Shown here piece after piece: positions 37,074 to 47,929 of a DNA stretch of 64,000 nt (position 1 is the first letter of the stretch; each line of letters starts with the position of its first letter). The stretch lies in NCBI GenBank assembly GCA_015491905.1, contig WGGC01000169.1, positions 1 through 64,000 on the forward strand. Direction: 5' to 3'. This stretch comes from Bacteroidales bacterium. Its GTDB lineage: Bacteria > Bacteroidota > Bacteroidia > Bacteroidales > F082. Both the position numbers and the translations under genes were made by a program. A model generated the notes under the pieces. That model was not told the DNA's origin and ran no database searches. It saw nothing but the letters and a program-made list of their open reading frames with translations.

Positions 37074-39134
37074 ATGATAACAGAACAGCTTATTAATCCT
37101 CGCAGCATTGTTGTTGTAGGAGGATCAGAAAACATTCAGAAACCGGGTGGAAAAGTCTTAAAAAATTTAATTGACGGCGGCTATAAAGGGAAACTGTATG
37201 TAATCAACCCAAAAGAAAATGAGGTTCAGGGAATAAAGAGTTATTCCGATCCAAAAGATTTACCGGAAACTGATATGGCAATTATTGCTATTGCTGCAAA
37301 ATACACTCCCGAAACTGTTGATTTCCTTGCTAAACACAAAAACACCAAAGCATTTATAGTACTTTCTGCAGGATTTAGTGAAGAAAGCGTTGAAGGCAAA
37401 AAATTAGAAGATAAACTTGTTGAGACTGTAAATAAAGTTAACGGGTCTTTAATTGGCCCCAATTGCGTAGGAGTTTTAACTCCTAACTATCATGGCGTTT
37501 TTACAGAACCCATTCCAAAAATACATCCCGATGGTTGCGATTTGATTAGTGGTTCAGGAGCTACAGCATGCTTCATTATGGAAGCCGGAATTCCAAAAGG
37601 ACTCACTTTTAATCAGGTTTTTTCTGTTGGAAATTCAGCTCAAATGGGTGTTGAAGATATTATACAATACATGGATGAAAATTTTGATCCGGAAAAAGAT
37701 TCGAAAATAAAACTTTTATACCTTGAGAAAGTAGAAAAACCACAGCTATTACTAAAACATGCAACATCTTTAATAAAAAAAGGATGCCGCATTGCAGCTA
37801 TAAAAGCAGGATCATCAGCAGCAGGAAGCAGAGCAGCATCTTCTCATACCGGAGCACTGGCAAGTCCGGATGCTGCGGTTGAAGCCCTATTCAGAAAAGC
37901 AGGAATAACAAGGTGCTATGGAAGAGAGGATTTAATTGATGTTGCAACCGTTTTAACTTATCCCAAATTAAAAGGAAAAAATATAGCCATTATTACACAT
38001 GCCGGTGGCCCCGCAGTGATGCTTACAGACAAGCTTTCTTCCGGAGGACTTAGTATTCCCGTATTAGAAGGAAAAGCAGCCGAAGAATTAAAGACAAAAC
38101 TTTACCCTGGATCATCAGTAGCGAATCCAATTGACTTTTTAGCCACAGGAACAGCAGAACAACTGGGAATAATAATTGATACCATCCATAAAGAATTTAA
38201 AGACATTAATGGAATTGTAGTTATATTTGGGACTCCGGGATTATTTAAAGTTTTTGATGTGTATAAACTACTAAATCAAAAAATGAAATCTCTAGATAAG
38301 CCAATTTTCCCTGTTCTCCCATCAGTAACTACTGCTAAAGAAGAAATAGAGGATTTTATAAAAAAAGGAAATGCTTATTTTCCTGATGAGGTTTTGCTTG
38401 GAGAAGCCCTGACGAGAGTATACAACACCCCCAAACCGGCAATGACAAATATAAAATCTAATAAAGATATTAATAAAAATAAGGTTCGTGCTATTATTGA
38501 CAACTCACCAAATGGTTATTTAAAACCTGAAACTGTCGGAGAACTTCTTGATGCAGTTATGATTCCCAGAGTTAAAGAATTTATTGCCACAACAATGAAA
38601 GAACTGGATACCATAGAAAAAGAGTTATCTTACCCGGTAGTTATGAAAGTTATTGGGCCTATACATAAATCAGATGTTGGTGGCGTACGGTTAAACATAA
38701 AAAACAAAGCAGACCTTACAACAGTAATGGGTGAAATGATGAAAATTAAAGACGCAAAAGGAGTACTAATACAACCTATGCTTAACGGGACAGAATTGTT
38801 TGCGGGTGTTAAAAGAGAAGGAAAATTTGGTCATTTAATTCTCTTCGGTCTTGGTGGAATTTTTATTGAAATTTTAAAAGATATAAGAACAACACTTGCT
38901 CCGGTAGGAAAAGAAGAAGCCCAATACGAACTGAATAAATTAAAAGGACGCAAAATTTTTGAAGGCACCAGAGGACAAAATCCTGTCAATCAATCAGAAT
39001 TTATTTCTATTTTAACAAAACTTTCTGCTTTAGTACAAGTTGCACCAGAAATTTCTGAAATGGATTTAAATCCATTAATTGCATCAAAAGATAAAGTAAT
39101 AGCTGTTGACGCAAGGATTAGAATTGAAAAGTAA
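37074..39134 (+). CDS. Acetate/acyl-CoA ligase (ADP-forming), fused alpha and beta subunits
   Basis: LINPRSIVVVGGSENIQKPGGKVLKNLI, SGSGATACFIMEAG, SHTGALASPDAAVEALFRKAG, YPVVMKVIGPIHKSDVGGVRLNIKN. ATG 37074 preferred over 37032. Confidence 0.93.
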   Translation: MITEQLINPRSIVVVGGSENIQKPGGKVLKNLIDGGYKGKLYVINPKENEVQGIKSYSDPKDLPETDMAIIAIAAKYTPETVDFLAKHKNTKAFIVLSAGFSEESVEGKKLEDKLVETVNKVNGSLIGPNCVGVLTPNYHGVFTEPIPKIHPDGCDLISGSGATACFIMEAGIPKGLTFNQVFSVGNSAQMGVEDIIQYMDENFDPEKDSKIKLLYLEKVEKPQLLLKHATSLIKKGCRIAAIKAGSSAAGSRAASSHTGALASPDAAVEALFRKAGITRCYGREDLIDVATVLTYPKLKGKNIAIITHAGGPAVMLTDKLSSGGLSIPVLEGKAAEELKTKLYPGSSVANPIDFLATGTAEQLGIIIDTIHKEFKDINGIVVIFGTPGLFKVFDVYKLLNQKMKSLDKPIFPVLPSVTTAKEEIEDFIKKGNAYFPDEVLLGEALTRVYNTPKPAMTNIKSNKDINKNKVRAIIDNSPNGYLKPETVGELLDAVMIPRVKEFIATTMKELDTIEKELSYPVVMKVIGPIHKSDVGGVRLNIKNKADLTTVMGEMMKIKDAKGVLIQPMLNGTELFAGVKREGKFGHLILFGLGGIFIEILKDIRTTLAPVGKEEAQYELNKLKGRKIFEGTRGQNPVNQSEFISILTKLSALVQVAPEISEMDLNPLIASKDKVIAVDARIRIEK

Positions 39135-39207
39135 ACCTCCAAAATATTTTAATAACTTTGTATAGTGAAACCGGACATTTCTTATCTCAAAACAAATTGT
39201 ATTTATT

Positions 39208-40533
39208 ATGAAAAAAACACCCATTGATTATAATATTGTTCAAGAAAAAATAAAACAAAGCGGATTAAAATCCATAGGAAAAGCTTCTATACGAGAAATA
39301 AAAAAACTAATTGACCAGATTGAAGATGCAAGTGGCGAAAAATTTATCAGGATGGAAATGGGAATTCCAGGACTCCCACCGGTTAAAATTGGCGTAGATG
39401 CTCAAATAGATGCCCTTAACAAAGGTATTGCAGGGATATATCCTGATATTCAAGGCGTTTCCGAACTAAAGAATGAATTTTCAAAGTTTTTAAAACTATT
39501 CATGGATGTAGAAGCAAAGCCGGAAACATGCATCCCCACTGTCGGATCAATGCAGGGAAGTTTTGCTGCCTTTTTATGTATGAGCAGAACCAATAAAAAT
39601 CAAGATTCTACCTTATTTATGGATCCTGGATTTCCGGTTCATAAAATGCAACATAAAGTACTCAATCTTCGTTATGAAAGTTTTGATGTATATAATTTCA
39701 GGGGAGAAAAACTAAGAGAAAAACTTGAATCATATTTTAGCACAGGCAGGTTCCATTCCGTTTTATATTCAAACCCCAATAATCCTTCATGGATATGTTT
39801 TACAGATGAAGAATTAAAGATTATTGCTGAAGTTGCTGATAAATACAAAGTTGCAATATTAGAAGACCTGGCTTATTTCGGAATGGATTTCCGAAAAGAT
39901 ATTTCCGTTCCGGGAAAACCTCCTTATCAGCCTACTATTGCAAAATATTCAGATAATTATATTTTATTTATTTCCAGTTCAAAAATATTCAGTTATGCAG
40001 GTGAAAGAATTGGAATGATGGTTATTTCTGATAGATTATTTAATATGAGTATTCCCGACTTAAAAAGATTTTACACCACTGACAGGCTGGGATATTCATT
40101 AATATTTGAAACACTTTACCCTTTAAGTTCAGGAACATCTCATTCAGCTCAGTATGCTCTGGCTGCAATTTACAAAGCAGTAAATCAGGGCAAATTCAAT
40201 TTTGTGGAATATGTAAAAGATTACGGAGTTAAAGCACATGAGATGAAAAAATTATTTACAGAAAATGGCTTTAAAATAGTATATGATAAGGATCTTGATC
40301 AGCCCATAGCCGACGGTTTCTATTTTACTTTTTCATATCCCGGTATGGATTCAGAATTTTTATTGAAGGAGCTTGTTTATTATGGAATCAGCGCCATATC
40401 ACTACTTATTACAGGAAGTTCTCATAAAGAGGGAATAAGAGCATGTACATCCCTCATTCGTCATGATCAAATGCCTGTTTTAAAAGAAAGACTGATACAA
40501 TTTCATAAAGATCATCCTGTTAACCTGAGTTAG
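39208..40533 (+). CDS. Pyridoxal phosphate-dependent aminotransferase (class I/II)
   Basis: YSNPNNPSWICFTDEELKIIAEVADKYKVAILEDLAYFGMDFR, SSSKIFSYAGERIGMM. Confidence 0.93.
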   Translation: MKKTPIDYNIVQEKIKQSGLKSIGKASIREIKKLIDQIEDASGEKFIRMEMGIPGLPPVKIGVDAQIDALNKGIAGIYPDIQGVSELKNEFSKFLKLFMDVEAKPETCIPTVGSMQGSFAAFLCMSRTNKNQDSTLFMDPGFPVHKMQHKVLNLRYESFDVYNFRGEKLREKLESYFSTGRFHSVLYSNPNNPSWICFTDEELKIIAEVADKYKVAILEDLAYFGMDFRKDISVPGKPPYQPTIAKYSDNYILFISSSKIFSYAGERIGMMVISDRLFNMSIPDLKRFYTTDRLGYSLIFETLYPLSSGTSHSAQYALAAIYKAVNQGKFNFVEYVKDYGVKAHEMKKLFTENGFKIVYDKDLDQPIADGFYFTFSYPGMDSEFLLKELVYYGISAISLLITGSSHKEGIRACTSLIRHDQMPVLKERLIQFHKDHPVNLS

Positions 40534-40540
40534 ACATAAT

Positions 40541-40573
40541 AAAAAAGGTGATATTTATAATATCACCTTTTTT
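40541..40573. terminator. Bidirectional terminator between convergent genes
   Basis: 14-bp perfect stem aaaaaaggtgatat/atatcacctttttt, 5-nt loop. Confidence 0.9.
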
Positions 40574-40584
40574 ATTTATATTCA

Positions 40585-42501
40585 TTACTTAGCAGGTGGA
40601 GAATAAATATTGGAATTAACTCTGTAACCTGCCTTATCGGAATACCAATCCGGATATTGACTTCCTGCTGATTCTGCCCATGTGGCAAAATGATTGTAAG
40701 CATTTAATATTGCAACTTGCTCAACCGGATATGCAAAGGAAACCGGTATATCAAGTGCCCAAGGAAGGTTGTTTGCAGTTTGATAATATTTACCCGTTGC
40801 AGGATCAGTATCATCAGCCATTGTTTTAAAATAAGCAGGATTAGCTAAATCTGTAGGTTTATGTCCTGCCAAATGAACCTCTTTACCCCTATCTTTATTA
40901 ATTATCATAAATGGATTATAAGGAGCGGTACCTGTTACCTGCTTTGATACAGGATTACTATATACAACATGAAGTTGATTAGTATCAGGTAATACATAAG
41001 GTACATTTTCTTTTGTATTAATAAATGCTGAATTTGAACTTCCAATCATACTAAAAGCATCATCAAAAAGAATAATTACCGTATTGGTTTGTCCTTTCTC
41101 AGTACCATTGGTATTATTTTGAATATAGTTTTGTGTATATCTTGTTCCTGACACACTTTCAACATTTGTAGGATCACCGCCAAGCATTAGTCCGAAACCG
41201 TTAGTAAGACTGGCACCTACAGCTCTAACAGAATAACCCATATAAAATTCAACTAATTTATTTTCTGCATTCAAAACCGATTTGTAATGATAATCAACAA
41301 CTAAATCGTTAAAATCATAATCTCCCATTCCCGGCCATAAATCTTCAAATGCCAAGGTACCCCAATCTGTCTTATTAGGATAATATACATTAAAGGCTCT
41401 TGTAGCATCATTAGGATAATCGTCTAATTCATCATTTACTCCATCTCCATCGCTATCAGCAACAGGACCGGTAACAATGACATTATCAAAATAAACAGAT
41501 GAATTAGATGCTAAATCCCAACTCCATAACAACACATTTACTTTGACAGTATTGGCAGGCATAGTAGCAGCAATTGTTTTTGTTTTCCATTGACTGGAAG
41601 GGTAATTGTATCTTACATAAAAATATTCTAAAGCATTTCCCTGCGAATCAACCGGAATCAGGTATAACCAAGAATACAGTCTGCTTTTATTACCTACACT
41701 TTTTATATCAGCTGAAAGTGTTATTAAATCTCCTGGATTAGCATTAACCATTTGTGATGCACCACCATACCAATAACCATTAGAATAAGGAGTCCTAATA
41801 ACATGATTGCTACCATCAGCGTGCCATTCCATATTACCAGAATAATAATGGGTGAAATACCATTTTCCATCAACCGGATGCGAAGAATACCACCTGCTGA
41901 TTTGTCCAAAATTATCAGCTTCAAAATTTCCATTCTGAATAATGTTAGCAACTGAAGATTTTGGAGAGTCGAATACAAGATTATTATTTGAATAAGCATA
42001 AGTAGACTTTGTGGCAGTAGAAATGGCAGTATCAGGAGGATTGTTTCCATAATTTTCCCCAAAATTAACTACAACCCCTCCGGCTTTTGTCCCCACACCT
42101 GGCAAAGCCACTTTTGCATTACCCGCAATTGTCTGAATATATATCGAATCTAAAGCTGTAGGAACACGAAGCTTTCCATCATACATCCCTTGATTATCAA
42201 AGCTTCCTGCAGTTATAAGCACACCACCCTCTGCTGGGCTACCAGTATAAAAGTTAACACGGCTCCTGTTATTAATAAAATTAATTGACGAAGGCATATT
42301 AACGGTAATATCTTCAATTTTTGAGGTGTTAAAAATAAAACCGTTTGGAACGTTTAACTTAGTCATAGGATTTTCCTTTGCTGGTGCCGGCAAGGGATTC
42401 TTATTACAAGAGGATAATCCAAAAGCCAGAATTACTGTAAGTCCTAGCAGAGCAAAAATAATCTTGTTATTAATTTTCATTTTTTTCATTATTTTATTCA
42501 A
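40585..42501 (-). CDS. LruC domain-containing lipoprotein with TSP3-like calcium loop and CBM-like module
   Basis: Lipobox LSSC; NGNFEADNF...FDNVIVTGP beta-sandwich-like module; DSDGDGVNDELDDYPNDATRAFN; DWGTLAFEDLWPGMGDYDFNDLVVDYHY. Confidence 0.88.
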   Translation of the reverse strand: MNKIMKKMKINNKIIFALLGLTVILAFGLSSCNKNPLPAPAKENPMTKLNVPNGFIFNTSKIEDITVNMPSSINFINNRSRVNFYTGSPAEGGVLITAGSFDNQGMYDGKLRVPTALDSIYIQTIAGNAKVALPGVGTKAGGVVVNFGENYGNNPPDTAISTATKSTYAYSNNNLVFDSPKSSVANIIQNGNFEADNFGQISRWYSSHPVDGKWYFTHYYSGNMEWHADGSNHVIRTPYSNGYWYGGASQMVNANPGDLITLSADIKSVGNKSRLYSWLYLIPVDSQGNALEYFYVRYNYPSSQWKTKTIAATMPANTVKVNVLLWSWDLASNSSVYFDNVIVTGPVADSDGDGVNDELDDYPNDATRAFNVYYPNKTDWGTLAFEDLWPGMGDYDFNDLVVDYHYKSVLNAENKLVEFYMGYSVRAVGASLTNGFGLMLGGDPTNVESVSGTRYTQNYIQNNTNGTEKGQTNTVIILFDDAFSMIGSSNSAFINTKENVPYVLPDTNQLHVVYSNPVSKQVTGTAPYNPFMIINKDRGKEVHLAGHKPTDLANPAYFKTMADDTDPATGKYYQTANNLPWALDIPVSFAYPVEQVAILNAYNHFATWAESAGSQYPDWYSDKAGYRVNSNIYSPPAK

Positions 42502-42843
42502 AATTAAAGGTAAAAAATATAAATCACAAATATATTTATAATATTTTTAGATTTATTATACCAAAAAAGATGCCAAAACTAAAACATAAAAATAAAATAT
42601 TATCAATCAATTAAATACAAATAGTAATTATAATTTATTTTATTCCCATTTTGAGAGTAAATTATTATATCGAGACTCATTTAATAATTAATTATTCTTC
42701 TTAAAAAAGAATTACAGTATTATATTTTATAAAAAATATAATTACAATCGATTGAAATACAGCAAAGAAATTAAATAACATTTTTTAATAAAAAACTAAC
42801 ACATTAATTTCAAACGGCAGGCATATTCGTTAACAGTATTGCT

Positions 42844-42851
42844 TACTTTTG
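42844..42851 (+). promoter_or_regulatory. Candidate -7 promoter element for the glycogen cluster
   Basis: TACTTTTG matches TAnnTTTG, 39 nt before ATG 42891. Confidence 0.45.
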
Positions 42852-42890
42852 TAAAAATAAGTTTGAAAAAACATTGAAAAAAGCCTAATT

Positions 42891-44825
42891 ATGGGATACA
42901 TTCATTTTGATAAAAATCAATTAGTAAATTTAAATTTTACATTAAGCAGGGAAAAGCTTAGAACCAATCGGGCAGGCGGCTATGCCAGCTCATCTCTTAT
43001 TAACTGTAATACCAGGCGTTACCATGGTTTATTAGTAGTTCCGCAACCTCTTATTGATGATAATAATCATGTTTTACTTTCCGGGATTGATGAGGATTTA
43101 ATTGCTAATAATTATGAATTCCACCTTAGTTCAAGAATGTATGATGGAGGAATAATGGAACCCAAAGGGCATAAATACATGCTTGAATATGATATGGATC
43201 AGAATCCAAGTTTGGTTTATCAATTAGGTAATATCCGTTTAGTAAAAGAAATGATATTTGCTCAAAAAGAAGATAGATTTTTAATTAGATATACTCTTAA
43301 AGAAAGTCAGACTTCTGTAAAAATGAAGGTTAGACCTTTTCTTGCATTTAGAAATGTTCATTCACTTACAAAATCTAATGTTTATGCAAACACTCATTAT
43401 AAGCCTGTACAAAATGGAGCCAGTTGGCAAATGTATCCCGGCTATTCAAAAGTGTATTTACAATTATCTAAAAAAAACGAATATATACACACTCCGGATT
43501 GGTACTATAATGTAGAATACATAAGAGAAAAGGAACGTGGGTATGATTATTTAGAAGATTTGTTTTGCCCGGGTTATTTTGAATTCTCACTAAAACCTGG
43601 AGAAAGCATTATAATTTCAACAGGATTAGAAGAAAAAGTTCCTTCCGGTTTTAAAAAACAATTTGATAACGAAATAAAAAAACGTATTAAAAGAGATAGT
43701 TTCGAAAATTGCTTACTTAATGCAGCCGAAGAATTTTTTGTCCACACAAAGCGAAATGTTGAAATTATTGCAGGATATCCTTGGTTTGGCAGATGGGGAC
43801 GAGATACTTTTATTTCCCTTCCAGGGCTTTCCTTAGTAAAACAAGATGATAAAATCTTTCATGAAGTTTTAAAAACTATGTTGAAAGAATTAAAAAATGG
43901 ACTATTTCCCAATTTAGGACATGGTAAAAATGCAAGTTATAATTCTGCCGATTCATCTCTTTGGTTTTTATGGGCATTACAGCAACACTATAATAAATTT
44001 AATAAAGCAAATAAATTGTGGGAAATGTATGAAAAGCCCATAAAATCAATTCTTAACAATTATAAAAAAGGTACTCTTCACAATATAAAAATGCAAGATA
44101 ACGGACTTTTATGGACCGGGGAAAAGGGAACTCCTGTAACATGGATGGACGCAATTGTAAATGGAAAAGCAGTAACTGAACGGAGTGGTTTTGCTGTGGA
44201 AATAAATGCATTATGGTATCAGGCAATTGTTTTCAGCTTAGAGATTGCCAAAAAATCAAGAGATGATTCATTTGTAAACAGATGGAAAAAATGGCCTGAA
44301 ATTATTCGAAATTCTTTTGTAGATAATTTCTGGGATAAGGATAAAGGTTACCTTGCTGATTACACAACTCAAGAAAACAAAGATTTTTCCATAAGGCCAA
44401 ACATGGTTATTGCTGCCGGGCTTACATACTCGCCTCTTGATAACTTAATGAAACAATCTATATTGGAGATAGCCAAAAAACATTTACTTACACCAAGAGG
44501 ATTAAGGACTTTGTCGCCTCAATCGGAATTATATCGTGGCAAATGTATAGGAAATCAACAGGAACGCGATCTTGCATATCATCAAGGCACTGCTTGGCCA
44601 TGGTTATTAGGCTTTTATGCTGAGGCATGGCTATCAGTATATGGACAAACCGGGAAGGAGTATATTAGGTCTATTTATTTAAATTTTGAAGAAGTAATGA
44701 CAGAAGCAGGAGTAGGAACCATATCTGAAATTTATGATGGAGACCCCCCATACACAGCTCGCGGAGCTATTTCTCAAGCATGGAGCGTTGCAGAGCTATT
44801 AAGAATTAAACAATTAATAGATTAA
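42891..44825 (+). CDS. Amylo-alpha-1,6-glucosidase / glycogen debranching enzyme
   Basis: NRAGGYASSSLINCNTRRYHGLLV, PWFGRWGRDTFISLPGL, QQERDLAYHQGTAWPWLLGFYAEAW. Confidence 0.95.
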   Translation: MGYIHFDKNQLVNLNFTLSREKLRTNRAGGYASSSLINCNTRRYHGLLVVPQPLIDDNNHVLLSGIDEDLIANNYEFHLSSRMYDGGIMEPKGHKYMLEYDMDQNPSLVYQLGNIRLVKEMIFAQKEDRFLIRYTLKESQTSVKMKVRPFLAFRNVHSLTKSNVYANTHYKPVQNGASWQMYPGYSKVYLQLSKKNEYIHTPDWYYNVEYIREKERGYDYLEDLFCPGYFEFSLKPGESIIISTGLEEKVPSGFKKQFDNEIKKRIKRDSFENCLLNAAEEFFVHTKRNVEIIAGYPWFGRWGRDTFISLPGLSLVKQDDKIFHEVLKTMLKELKNGLFPNLGHGKNASYNSADSSLWFLWALQQHYNKFNKANKLWEMYEKPIKSILNNYKKGTLHNIKMQDNGLLWTGEKGTPVTWMDAIVNGKAVTERSGFAVEINALWYQAIVFSLEIAKKSRDDSFVNRWKKWPEIIRNSFVDNFWDKDKGYLADYTTQENKDFSIRPNMVIAAGLTYSPLDNLMKQSILEIAKKHLLTPRGLRTLSPQSELYRGKCIGNQQERDLAYHQGTAWPWLLGFYAEAWLSVYGQTGKEYIRSIYLNFEEVMTEAGVGTISEIYDGDPPYTARGAISQAWSVAELLRIKQLID

Positions 44826-44878
44826 AAAATATAATTAACCTGCATAATAATGATTAAAACCACTAAAAATATTAACCC

Positions 44879-46162
44879 ATGAGAGTTTTAATGTTTGGAT
44901 GGGAGTTTCCCCCTCACATAACAGGCGGACTAGGAACAGCCAGTTATGGGATCACTAAAGGATTAGTAAAAAATGGCACTGAAGTTATTTTTGTTGTTCC
45001 GAAAGCCTATGGTGACGAGGATAATAGAACAGTTATTTTAAAAAACGCTTCAGAGATTCCTTTTGACTTTAAAGATGAAGAATACAAAGAGTACTGGAAT
45101 AGAATTAAATACCTTGAAATTGGGTCTAATATTGTACCTTATGTCGCTCCTGAAAGGTTTCAGCAAACTGTTGAAAAAAATATTAAAACGGGAGAAGAGT
45201 TTAAAAGTCATGTTTTTTCCAGGAATTATGAATTTTCAGGAAAATATGGAAATAATCTAATGGAAGAGGTAGCCCGCTATGCATTAATAGCCTCGGCTAT
45301 AGCTTTAAAAGAAGATTTTGATATTATTCATGCTCACGATTGGCTAACTTATCCTGCCGGAGTAGCTGCAAAAAAATCAACTGGTAAAAAGCTGGTAGTT
45401 CATATGCATGCAACAGAATTTGACAGAACAGGAGGAAATGTTAACCAACAAGTTTACGATATTGAAAAACAAGGTATGGAAGAAGCCGACATGGTTATTG
45501 CAGTTAGCAATTTAACCAGGAATATTGTTATTGAAAAATATGGAATTCCTCCTGAAAAGGTGGTAACAGTGCATAATGCAGTGGACCAAAACACTATTCC
45601 TGCAGGTAGTTTTATAAAACCATTTAATGAAAAGTTAGTAACTTTTCTTGGAAGGATAACTTTCCAAAAAGGGCCTGATTACTTTATTGAAGCAGCTTAT
45701 AAAGTTCTAAAAAAATCCAATAATGTTCGTTTTGCCATGGCCGGATCCGGGGACATGTTAGAAAAAATGATTAAACGTGTTGCCCAATTAAAAATTGCAG
45801 ATAAATTTCATTTTACAGGATTTCTAAAAGAAAATGATGTACAACGAATTTTTTCTCTAAGCGATGTCTTTGTTATGCCTTCTGTATCGGAACCTTTTGG
45901 AATTGTCCCGTTGGAGGCAATGCGGTCAAGTGTTCCCGTAATAATCTCTAAACAAAGTGGAGTAGCAGAAATATTAAATCATGCAGTTAAAATTGACTTC
46001 TGGGATATTGATGCTATGGCTGATTCCATATACGGATTATGTCACTATGAAGGACTATCCAAAATGTTTATTAAGTATGGAAAAAAAGAAATTGAAAATT
46101 TAAAATGGGAAGATACTTCTCTTAAAATTATTGATATATATAAAAATTTATTAAATCGCTAA
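44879..46162 (+). CDS. Glycosyltransferase family 4 (glycogen-synthase-like)
   Basis: MFGWEFPPHITGGLGTASYGITKGL, IIHAHDWLTYPAGVAA, VFVMPSVSEPFGIVPLEAM. Confidence 0.93.
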   Translation: MRVLMFGWEFPPHITGGLGTASYGITKGLVKNGTEVIFVVPKAYGDEDNRTVILKNASEIPFDFKDEEYKEYWNRIKYLEIGSNIVPYVAPERFQQTVEKNIKTGEEFKSHVFSRNYEFSGKYGNNLMEEVARYALIASAIALKEDFDIIHAHDWLTYPAGVAAKKSTGKKLVVHMHATEFDRTGGNVNQQVYDIEKQGMEEADMVIAVSNLTRNIVIEKYGIPPEKVVTVHNAVDQNTIPAGSFIKPFNEKLVTFLGRITFQKGPDYFIEAAYKVLKKSNNVRFAMAGSGDMLEKMIKRVAQLKIADKFHFTGFLKENDVQRIFSLSDVFVMPSVSEPFGIVPLEAMRSSVPVIISKQSGVAEILNHAVKIDFWDIDAMADSIYGLCHYEGLSKMFIKYGKKEIENLKWEDTSLKIIDIYKNLLNR

Positions 46163-46180
46163 CCCTTTAATATAATTATA

Positions 46181-47761
46181 ATGAAATCTATTTGCTTTTA
46201 CTTTCAGGTACATCAACCACAGCGTTTAAGAACATATCGTTTTTTTGATATAGGAGAAAAACACGATTATATAGACGAATATAAAAACCGAACTATTTTA
46301 AGGAAAGTAGCAGAGAAGAATTACCTTCCCATGAATGCGCTACTTTTAGATTTAATAAAAGAATATGGAAGTAAATTCAAGGTTGCTTTTTCAATTTCAG
46401 GCACAGCTATAGATCAGTTTGAGGCTTATGCTCCGGATGTAATGGATAGTTTTAAAGCACTAGCAAAAACAGGAAATGTAGAATTTCTTGCCGAAACTTA
46501 TGCCCATTCCCTGTCATCATTAAAAAGCCCTGAAGAGTTTACGCATCAGGTAAAACAGCAATCAGCAAAAATTGAAGAGCTTTTTGGACAAAAACCGACC
46601 ACTTTTAGAAATACTGAGTTAATTTATTCAGATGAAATTGGTGCAATGGTAGCTGATTTAGGTTATAAAGTTATGCTTACCGAAGGCGCAAAACACATAA
46701 TGGGTTGGCGCAGCCCAAACTACATGTATACCAATGCAATAAACCCAAAACTCAAACTTTTATTAAAAAATTTTCAACTTAGTGATGATATTGCATTCAG
46801 ATTTTCACAGCAAAGCTGGAATGAATGGCCCCTAACTACCGAAAAGTTTGTAGGCTGGTTAAATAACCTTGACCCTAAAGAAGAAGTTGTTAATCTGTTT
46901 ATGGATTATGAAACTTTTGGTGAACATCAATGGAAAGAAACAGGTATTTTTGAATTTATGAAAGCTCTTCCGGGACAGGTTTTCTCGAAAACAGATTTTT
47001 CTTTTAATACCCCGGAGGAGTTAGGTAAGCTTTTACAACCAGTATCATCTATTCACGTTCCTCATCCCATTTCATGGGCAGATGAAGAACGTGATTTAAC
47101 AGCCTGGCTGGGAAATGAATTGCAAGATGAAGCATTTGATAAATTATATGCCCTTGAACCAAAATTAAAAAATTGTACAGATCCGGTATTATTAAAAGAT
47201 TGGTTATACTTACAAACATCCGATCATTTTTATTATATGTGTACTAAGTGGTTTTCTGATGGTGACGTACACAAATATTTTAATCCTTACGGTTCACCGT
47301 ATGAAGCATTTATAAATTATATGAATGTCCTTTCAGATTTTATTATTCAAATTAATGAAAAATGTAAAGAGTCCTATCAGCAAGAAGAAAATAATGTTAA
47401 TGAAAAAGAGGATATTAAAAAGTCGGCTTCTGAATTAGTCCATAAAACAGTAAAATACGCTAAAAAAACCGTAATAAAAAAGAAACAGGATTTTGAAAAG
47501 AACATCAATATTGAAGATATTAAAAATCTATCAAATGCTTCAATAAAAAAATTGATTAAAGAAACAGATATTGAAACCCTTAGTGCGGCATTAAAAAATG
47601 CTGACAAGGAAGTTATAGAAAAAGTATTAACAAACATGGGCAAACGAGCAGGAGAACGGTTTGTCTTACTTCAATCTGAAATTAAAAGAATCAAAAAATC
47701 AGATTTAAACAAATATCAAAAAGAGGTTCTTGAAAACGTAAAAAAAATGTTTAAAAAATAA
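46181..47761 (+). CDS. Glycoside hydrolase family 57 (alpha-amylase-like) with C-terminal FliG-C-like domain
   Basis: ICFYFQVHQPQRLRTYRFFDIG, FRNTELIYSD, LFMDYETFGEHQW; residues ~441-526 resemble FliG C-terminus. Confidence 0.92.
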   Translation: MKSICFYFQVHQPQRLRTYRFFDIGEKHDYIDEYKNRTILRKVAEKNYLPMNALLLDLIKEYGSKFKVAFSISGTAIDQFEAYAPDVMDSFKALAKTGNVEFLAETYAHSLSSLKSPEEFTHQVKQQSAKIEELFGQKPTTFRNTELIYSDEIGAMVADLGYKVMLTEGAKHIMGWRSPNYMYTNAINPKLKLLLKNFQLSDDIAFRFSQQSWNEWPLTTEKFVGWLNNLDPKEEVVNLFMDYETFGEHQWKETGIFEFMKALPGQVFSKTDFSFNTPEELGKLLQPVSSIHVPHPISWADEERDLTAWLGNELQDEAFDKLYALEPKLKNCTDPVLLKDWLYLQTSDHFYYMCTKWFSDGDVHKYFNPYGSPYEAFINYMNVLSDFIIQINEKCKESYQQEENNVNEKEDIKKSASELVHKTVKYAKKTVIKKKQDFEKNINIEDIKNLSNASIKKLIKETDIETLSAALKNADKEVIEKVLTNMGKRAGERFVLLQSEIKRIKKSDLNKYQKEVLENVKKMFKK

Positions 47762-47929
47762 AGCCTTTAATGCCAATTAAATTAGTCTTTTTTAAATAGA
47801 AGGCTAACTTATTAAAATAAAATTCAGGAATTCCGGTTTAGAAAATAATGATACACATTGCCATTATGTATTGGTGTGATGATGTATTAAGACAAGTGAA
47901 CAGGAAAATAATTATAAATATTAAAGTTA

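Noticed and set aside
42541-42890. Possible origin-like or structured element in the AT-rich region
   Set aside because: Only AT richness; no DnaA-box clusters or iterons seen.
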